Assembly (NCBI GenBank): GCA_023434205.1
Contig: JAEYTB010000270.1
Coordinates: 1 to 9,305 of the forward strand
Length of the DNA stretch: 9,305 nucleotides
Reading direction: 5' to 3'
From: Planctomycetota bacterium
GTDB lineage: Bacteria; Planctomycetota; Phycisphaerae; Phycisphaerales; UBA1924
Part shown: positions 5,427 to 9,305 of the stretch, piece after piece
Numbering within the stretch: position 1 is the stretch's first letter
Layout of the letters: each line of letters starts with the position of its first letter
Notes under the pieces: generated by a model
Seen by the model: only the letters and a program-made list of their open reading frames with translations
What the model was told of the DNA's origin: nothing
Databases searched by the model: none
Program-made: the position numbers and the translations under genes

Positions 5427-6434
5427 CTACCGGTTCTCCGCCCGCGGCGTGGCATGGATAGGCGGGGGGATCGTGGCCATGGTGTGCAGGCCGGGGGGCG
5501 CCTTGAGCACGCGCGGGATGGCGTTGATCACGATGGCGCAGGTGGCGGTGTCGCCGTGGACCCCGCCGGCGATGGTCATGTCGATGGGCGGATCGCCCTG
5601 GACGACAACCCGGTCGTGGGGGCCTTCCTGCCCGATCGCGGCCTGGAACTCAAGTCGAACGGTCTCGCGCTCGTCGAAGTAGCCGCGGGCGACCTGGCGG
5701 ACGCCGGCGATCCTGCCCTTGGGGATATCGCCCAGGCCGCAGACCAGGTCTCGCTCGGCCTTCACCGGGACGATGTCCTCCTCCCAGCGTTCGATGGGCA
5801 GGCCGACGTAGTGGGCGATGAAGTGCAGGCTCTCGCCCAGCCCAACGTGCCGGAGGGTGCCGTCCTTCACGCGGGCGTTGAACTGGGCATCGTCGAGCCC
5901 CGCGCCGATCTTCTTCTGGAAGGGGATGCGGCGGACGGAGGCGTCCTGCACGCGGTAGCAGGTGACGGACCGGACGGACTTGCACACGCTGGTGAGCAAC
6001 GCGGGGAGCGCGTCCATCATGAACCCGGGATTGACGCCCGTGCCCAAAAGCCGGCCGCCGGTCTTGAGGCACAGGTCGTGGAGTTCTTCGGCGAGCCCGA
6101 CGTGGCGCAGCCAAGGGTAGACGAGCTCCTCGCACGTGCTGACGACGGCCTTGCCCTGCCGCAGGATGTCGCGGAGGGTGTGCTCGCAGCTCTTGAGGTC
6201 GCTGGCAGTGCTGACAATCGCGGCATCGATCTGATCCCAGTTCTCCACCGCGCTCAGGGAGGGGAGAATCTTGAGCTTAGGGTCCGCCGCGGGCACGACC
6301 TTGGTCAGCGGGTGCCCGGCCAGCGCGGGGTCGCTGTCCACGCAGGCGACGACATGGCCGAGGTCCCGCTCATGGAGCTCGTTGAGGATGCGTGCTCCGA
6401 GGGGGCCGACGCCGACATGGAGGATTCGCTTCAT
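5427..6434 (-). CDS. 2,4-diaminopentanoate dehydrogenase / amine dehydrogenase-like NAD(P)-dependent oxidoreductase
   Basis: A 335-residue Rossmann protein resembling dihydrodipicolinate reductase at its N-terminus. It begins KRILHVGVGPLGARI (2-16) with the GxGxxG nucleotide site; VACVDSDPALAGH (29-41) ends the second strand. The middle has AAIVSTASDL (71-80), VVSTCEELVYPWLRH (97-111) and GTGVNPGFMMDALP (131-144), a pattern I know from 2,4-diaminopentanoate dehydrogenases and the related native amine dehydrogenases. Those enzymes swap a ketone and an amine using NAD(P)H and ammonia. The C-terminal half (160-335) includes GDPPIDMTIAGGVHGDTAT and PGLHTMATIPPP. Glu102/Glu103 sit where a catalytic Glu is expected, which is inference. 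The gene has no Shine-Dalgarno; TACCCT lies 6 nt before the ATG. It is followed by the oxoamine synthase. The family is fairly sure, the substrate unknown. Confidence 0.83.
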   Translation of the reverse strand: MKRILHVGVGPLGARILNELHERDLGHVVACVDSDPALAGHPLTKVVPAADPKLKILPSLSAVENWDQIDAAIVSTASDLKSCEHTLRDILRQGKAVVSTCEELVYPWLRHVGLAEELHDLCLKTGGRLLGTGVNPGFMMDALPALLTSVCKSVRSVTCYRVQDASVRRIPFQKKIGAGLDDAQFNARVKDGTLRHVGLGESLHFIAHYVGLPIERWEEDIVPVKAERDLVCGLGDIPKGRIAGVRQVARGYFDERETVRLEFQAAIGQEGPHDRVVVQGDPPIDMTIAGGVHGDTATCAIVINAIPRVLKAPPGLHTMATIPPPIHATPRAENR

Positions 6435-6440
6435 GGGCGG

Positions 6441-6446
6441 AGGGTA
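6441..6446 (-). promoter_or_regulatory. Candidate -10 box (TACCCT) for a leaderless dehydrogenase transcript
   Basis: TACCCT on minus is followed by CCGCCC and the ATG at 6434. The hexamer lies in the 33-bp gap after the DUF5615 stop. The leader is pyrimidine-rich with no ribosome site. No -35 is visible, so read-through from the toxin-antitoxin promoter is an alternative. Confidence 0.3.
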
Positions 6447-6467
6447 GCGGCTCGGCCAGGGCTGGGC

Positions 6468-6797
6468 CTAGCCCGGGATGGGTGGCCTGAAGCGTGCTCG
6501 CTCGGGCTCGACGACAACGAGGCGCCCCGGCACGTGGGCGAGAAGGTGCAGTTGCGTGAAGAACGAGCGGGCCAACGCGAGGATGGATTCACGAGTATCC
6601 ATCGGGCCGGTCCGAAGAACGACGATGCCGTGGTGCTGGTCGGGTGGGTAGTTTCGGATGTCCGCGAAGTCCATGTCGGCCGTGAGGATCGCGAACCCAC
6701 CGTTCCTCGCATGGGCAGCAATGACAGCGTCGTCGGCATGCCGCAGCCCGATGTCCCGCACGTCGATCGCGGGCACCCCAAGCTCTGTGAGGACCAA
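6468..6797 (-). CDS. DUF5615 PIN-like toxin, N-terminus apparently disrupted
   Basis: The family is PIN-like DUF5615 (Mut7-C-related), the presumed ribonuclease partner of DUF433 antitoxins. From the first in-frame start (TTG 6797) it encodes 109 residues: LGVPAIDVRDIGLRHADD, then AHARNGGFAILTADMDFADIRNYPPDQHHGIVVLRTG with the acidic DMDF centre, then a helix ESILALARSFFTQL. The family's first strand and its acidic LLDADLP motif should lie upstream. The same frame is open there and reads RLRRDDADLPRTTS without a start codon. An ATG at 6843, 3 nt after the antitoxin stop, is one nucleotide out of frame and runs into TGA after six codons. Either the gene is a frameshifted relic or it is translated from TTG without its first acidic motif. 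With the frame restored it would be about 124 residues, normal for the family. A sequencing error cannot be excluded. Confidence 0.72.
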   Translation of the reverse strand: MVLTELGVPAIDVRDIGLRHADDAVIAAHARNGGFAILTADMDFADIRNYPPDQHHGIVVLRTGPMDTRESILALARSFFTQLHLLAHVPGRLVVVEPERARFRPPIPG

Positions 6798-6846
6798 AGA
6801 CGTCGTGCGTGGGAGGTCCGCATCATCGCGGCGAAGCCTGCATGGT

Positions 6847-7074
6847 TCAGGCGGACTTGGGAAGAGGGTGGAACTGCTCGCGCTCGACCAATCCGGCGGC
6901 GAACGCGAGTGCTGCCTTCACGTCTTCAACCTCGATGCCGTAGTCGTCGGCTACTTGGGCAATCGGGTCGCCGCCGGCCACCGCGCCGACAACGCGAGCG
7001 ACAGGGACGCGCGTGCCACGGATCACTGGGGCTCCATGGCGGATGGTGGGGTTGACCTCGATGCGTTCGGCCAT
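6847..7074 (-). CDS. DUF433 antitoxin
   Basis: A 75-residue protein with the full DUF433 pattern: RIEVNPTIRHGAPVIRGTRVPVARVVGAVAGGDP, then IAQVADDYGIEVEDVKAALAFAAGLVERE. The family has a small winged-helix-like fold and is the usual partner of DUF5615 PIN-like toxins, presumably binding DNA and the toxin. ATG 7074 is chosen over one 19 codons upstream because the upstream part is the end of murQ in another frame and because TATAAT stands just before 7074. The stop is 3 nt from an ATG that would be expected to start the toxin. It begins 7 nt after the murQ stop. The family call is secure; activity as an antitoxin is inferred from context. Confidence 0.9.
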   Translation of the reverse strand: MAERIEVNPTIRHGAPVIRGTRVPVARVVGAVAGGDPIAQVADDYGIEVEDVKAALAFAAGLVEREQFHPLPKSA

Positions 7075-7080
7075 GGCGTG

Positions 7081-7110
7081 ATTATACAGCCTCCGGAGCC
7101 GCCCCTCCAA
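7081..7110 (-). promoter_or_regulatory. Promoter of the DUF433/DUF5615 module, embedded in the murQ 3' end
   Basis: On minus, TTGGAG (7105-7110) and a perfect TATAAT (7081-7086) are 18 bp apart. Six bases (CACGCC) separate TATAAT from the antitoxin ATG, so the transcript would start at the A of ATG and be leaderless. The TAA inside TATAAT is the murQ stop codon (7082-7084). A consensus -10 in DNA this GC-rich is unlikely to be accidental. Confidence 0.65.
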
Positions 7111-8017
7111 GTGCAGCCGCCAATGACCCACGCGAGGCGCCGAGGGCCCGATCTGCGGCGGAACGGTCCATGTGCCGGAGGTGCATCATGACGGCGGTCT
7201 TCACTGCCCCGCCCGCCCGGTCCAGCAGTTCGAAGCTCGCCTCACGTGAAAGCCCGGTCAGCGTCGCCACGATCCTCGCCGCGCGGTCGCGGAGTTTGTC
7301 GTTGGTGGCGCGGACGTCAACCATGAGGTTCTGGTAGACGCGGCCGCTGCGGACCATGAGCGTTGTGGAGATGGTGTTGAGCGTGAGCTTGGTGGCGGTG
7401 CCGGCCTTCATGCGGGTGGAGCCGGTGAGGACCTCGGGGCCGGTCTTCAGGATGATGAGATGGTCGGCGGTGGGGGGGTGGTCGATCGTGGTGCAGACCA
7501 GCAGGCCGGTGACAGGGCGCGAGCCCTCGGGGAGCTGCTTGCAGAAGTCCAGGGCGCCCAGCGCGTAGGGCGTGGTGCCGCCCGCGGCGATGGCGAGCAC
7601 GGTGTCCTGAGCGGTGAGGGTGAGCTTTTCCAGTTCCGGCCACGCGCCGCGCGGGTCGTCTTCCATCCCTTCACTGGACTTGCGCAGTGCCGCGTCGCCG
7701 CCCGCAATGATCCCGACCACGCGGCCCGGCTCTACCTGGAATGTTGGTGGGGCTTCGGACGCGTCGAGCACGCCCAGCCGCCCCGAGGTCCCCGCGCCCA
7801 CGTACACCAGCCGCCCGCCCGCGATGAACCCCGGCTCCGCGGCTTCGATGAAGCGAGTAATGACCTTTCCTGCACGCTTCATCGCGTGCTGCACCTCGCG
7901 GTCCTCCTGATGGATCAGGTCCACGATCTCACGGGCGGAGAGCGTGTGCAGGTGCATGGTGCGCGGGTTGCGCTTTTCGGTGGCGATGTGGGAGCGGTCG
8001 GGAGGTGCGGTAGTCAT
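7082..8017 (-). CDS. murQ: N-acetylmuramic acid 6-phosphate etherase
   Basis: MurQ cleaves the D-lactyl ether of MurNAc-6-phosphate in the cytoplasm, giving GlcNAc-6-phosphate and D-lactate, in peptidoglycan recycling. The 311-residue protein has the family marks: IATEKRNP (11-18) at the N-terminus, the SIS-domain phosphosugar site VGAGTSGRLGVLDASEAPPTF (73-93) with the presumed catalytic Glu88, KSSEGMEDD (113-121) with a second acidic cluster, and the signature LTGSTRMKAGTATKLTLN (197-214). AAGGTTPYALGAL (144-156) differs from the AASGRTPY form I expect. ATG 8017 is kept because the conserved TExRNP lies before the next Met; the ribosome site is weak (GGGG 8025-8028). AnmK, which makes its substrate, is the next gene upstream with a 46-nt gap, so the two are almost certainly co-transcribed. 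Confidence 0.96.
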   Translation of the reverse strand: MTTAPPDRSHIATEKRNPRTMHLHTLSAREIVDLIHQEDREVQHAMKRAGKVITRFIEAAEPGFIAGGRLVYVGAGTSGRLGVLDASEAPPTFQVEPGRVVGIIAGGDAALRKSSEGMEDDPRGAWPELEKLTLTAQDTVLAIAAGGTTPYALGALDFCKQLPEGSRPVTGLLVCTTIDHPPTADHLIILKTGPEVLTGSTRMKAGTATKLTLNTISTTLMVRSGRVYQNLMVDVRATNDKLRDRAARIVATLTGLSREASFELLDRAGGAVKTAVMMHLRHMDRSAADRALGASRGSLAAALGGAAPEAV

Positions 8018-8063
8018 AGACGAGCCCCGAACGAAGTGAGCGGGTTTGGGAGGTGTGTATGCG

Positions 8064-9245
8064 TCATGGGTACACCCAAGCCCCCGAGAGAGGGGCCTTC
8101 GCGACGCCGGTCACGGCGGGGATGGTGATGGGGACTTTGTCCTGACAGAGGGCGCCGAGGACGGCGAAGCAGATGGCTTCGCGGTACGCCGCGGGAACGC
8201 CGTGTTGGTCTGTTGCCTCCACGCGCGCTGTGCCGCACGAGAAGATCGCCCGAACCAGCGCGGCGTTGTGGACGCCGCCACCGGCGATGAGAACGTGCGA
8301 GGCGTCGCCGGCCAGAACATCAGCGACTGTCTGAGCGATTCCCTCACAGGCTGTGGCCGCGAGGTCTGGACCCGCAACGTGCGCGCGGTAGCGGCTGATC
8401 CATTCGACCAGTTCATCGCCGGTGCCGAGGGAGCGCTTAGACAGGGACTGCGCTCGCAGGATGCCGTGCAGATCTGTGAGCGCGCCCGAATGCACCTGCC
8501 CGCTGGAAGCGGCGTGGCCGTCCTCATCGAAAGGCGCCTTGAGCAGTTTGCGTGCGACTTCGTCGAGCAGCTGATTGCACGCGCAGACATCCAACGCCTG
8601 GATCAGTGCTACTTCCGAACCCAGGTCGCGCGAAGCGCGAGGCGGTGCGGTCCGGCAGATGGCTTCAATCGCGTCCGGTGATTCGCATATCGATCTTCCC
8701 TTTGCGTCGAGGCCGGTCATCCCGGGCGCGGGGAGGCGCGTGATGTTGCAGAATCCGCCGAGGTTGACGATCGCGGTGAAGCCCGGCAGGTCGCCAAACA
8801 GCACCCAGTCCGCGATGGGTGTGATCGGCGCTCCCTGCCCGCCCGCGGCGAGGTCCGCCTGCCGCAGGTCGTACACCACCGGGCAGCCCACAGCGTTAGC
8901 GATTGGCGCGGGCTGCATCAGTTGCCACGAGAGCGGGGGCTTGTGGAACACGGTCTGGCCGTGGACGCAGACCAGGTCCGCCCTCTCGCCCGCGAGCAGT
9001 TCGAGGATCGCCGAGGCGTGCAGGAGAGCGAAGTCGCGCGACACCGACGCGACCTCGCCCGCCGTGACCGGATTCTGCTCCGCGATCGCGCGCAGGCGCG
9101 GGCCGACCTCCCCCAGCCCGCGGCTGAGGGAACGCACCACGCGTGCCCGCATCGCCAGCCCCTCGCCCTCGATCTCCACGAGCGAGGCATCGAGCCCGTC
9201 GAGGCTGGTGCCGGTCATGCAGCCGACGACGCGCCGCAGCTTCAC
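8064..9245 (-). CDS. anmK: Anhydro-N-acetylmuramic acid kinase (divergent motifs)
   Basis: AnmK opens the 1,6-anhydro ring of anhydroMurNAc and phosphorylates it with ATP, giving MurNAc-6-P for MurQ. The 393-residue protein has the sugar-kinase/Hsp70-like ATPase layout: VVGCMTGTSLDGLDASLVEI (6-25), the VHGQT(V)FH segment (94-101), QADLAAGGQGAPITPIADW (129-147) with the presumed catalytic base Asp131, NLGGFCNIT (161-169), FDEDGHAASSGQV (239-251) and the ATP-site AGGGVHNAALV (321-331). Two features are odd: the usual DTGPGN is DVCACNQLLD (219-228), and about 35 residues (178-214) stand between NLGGFCNIT and that motif. The phosphate-contact motif usually like PPKSTGRE is SKRSLGTGDE (269-278). 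The start is GTG 9245, overlapping the upstream gene's stop (GTGA), with GGGGGA in front, so translational coupling is likely. Confidence 0.93.
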   Translation of the reverse strand: MKLRRVVGCMTGTSLDGLDASLVEIEGEGLAMRARVVRSLSRGLGEVGPRLRAIAEQNPVTAGEVASVSRDFALLHASAILELLAGERADLVCVHGQTVFHKPPLSWQLMQPAPIANAVGCPVVYDLRQADLAAGGQGAPITPIADWVLFGDLPGFTAIVNLGGFCNITRLPAPGMTGLDAKGRSICESPDAIEAICRTAPPRASRDLGSEVALIQALDVCACNQLLDEVARKLLKAPFDEDGHAASSGQVHSGALTDLHGILRAQSLSKRSLGTGDELVEWISRYRAHVAGPDLAATACEGIAQTVADVLAGDASHVLIAGGGVHNAALVRAIFSCGTARVEATDQHGVPAAYREAICFAVLGALCQDKVPITIPAVTGVAKAPLSGAWVYP

Positions 9246-9305
9246 AGCTCGATCCCCCGGTAGTAGGCGCAGCTCTGCTCCAGGCCGCCCTCGCGCGAGC
9301 GGAGC
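9242..9305 (-). CDS. C-terminal end of an unidentified gene upstream of anmK
   Basis: The last 20 codons of a frame that enters from the right edge end in REGGLEQSCAYYRGIEL and TGA at 9242-9244. The stop overlaps the anmK GTG start by 4 nt (GTGA), the typical mark of coupled operon genes. The tail alone does not identify a family. Given its neighbours, a peptidoglycan-recycling or amino-sugar enzyme is a reasonable guess but is not shown by the sequence. Confidence 0.7.
   Translation of the reverse strand, partial: LRSREGGLEQSCAYYRGIEL

Noticed and set aside
5232..7055. A 607-codon open frame on plus, opposite the oxoamine synthase, dehydrogenase and toxin genes
   Set aside because: It crosses several well-supported minus-strand genes with recognisable motifs, and its translation is Arg/Gly/Asp/His-rich without a domain pattern. 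Long antisense frames are normal in DNA this GC-rich.
1..9305. CRISPR array, insertion sequence, rRNA or phage genes
   Set aside because: No regularly spaced direct repeats with spacers, no transposase or terminal inverted repeats, and no ribosomal RNA-like sequence were seen.

Overview
The window is a GC-rich, gene-dense piece of bacterial chromosome. It most likely comes from a planctomycete of the Phycisphaerae type. This rests mainly on the secreted protein at 2845-4128, which ends in two copies of a GDGDxGTDADIExFF dockerin-like repeat with extra cysteines, an ending I associate with Phycisphaerales. The unusual kinase motifs in the AnmK gene fit the same assignment. No phage, IS or CRISPR element is visible. 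Almost everything is on the minus strand; only the tRNA and one two-gene regulatory operon are on plus.

Left part (1-2844). A dihydroorotase (pyrC-type) runs off the left edge on minus. Divergent from it is a tRNA-Pro(GGG) gene with a plausible promoter and a strong intrinsic terminator. A lone SUKH (SMI1/KNR4) protein follows on minus. Head to head with it is a plus-strand operon: an SRPBCC/AHSA1-type protein, then an overlapping ArsR-family repressor gene. Its promoter is bracketed by two identical-arm palindromes (GCAACC-N4-GGTTGC), centred 42 bp apart, which look like the repressor's operators.

Middle (2845-6434, minus). A secreted protein with six evenly spaced calcium-loop repeats (probably a six-bladed propeller) and a dockerin-like tail ends exactly where the ArsR gene ends. 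Upstream of it are a PLP-dependent alpha-oxoamine synthase (BioF/KBL family) and a 2,4-diaminopentanoate-dehydrogenase/amine-dehydrogenase-like oxidoreductase. The last two may form a small two-step pathway making or breaking an amino-ketone or diamine.

Right part (6435-9305, minus). A DUF433/DUF5615 (PIN-like) toxin-antitoxin pair has an apparently frame-disrupted toxin start. Upstream are MurQ and AnmK, consecutive enzymes of anhydro-MurNAc recycling: AnmK makes MurNAc-6-P and MurQ splits it to GlcNAc-6-P and D-lactate. AnmK's GTG start overlaps the stop of another gene that enters from the right edge. The antitoxin's TATAAT box contains the murQ stop codon.

A cross-cutting pattern is that four starts without a visible Shine-Dalgarno (pyrC, SUKH, the dehydrogenase and DUF433) each have TANNNT exactly 6 nt before the ATG, as expected for leaderless transcripts. 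The starts of SRPBCC, the propeller protein and the oxoamine synthase instead carry good GGAGG sites. There is no stretch over 300 bases without a gene.
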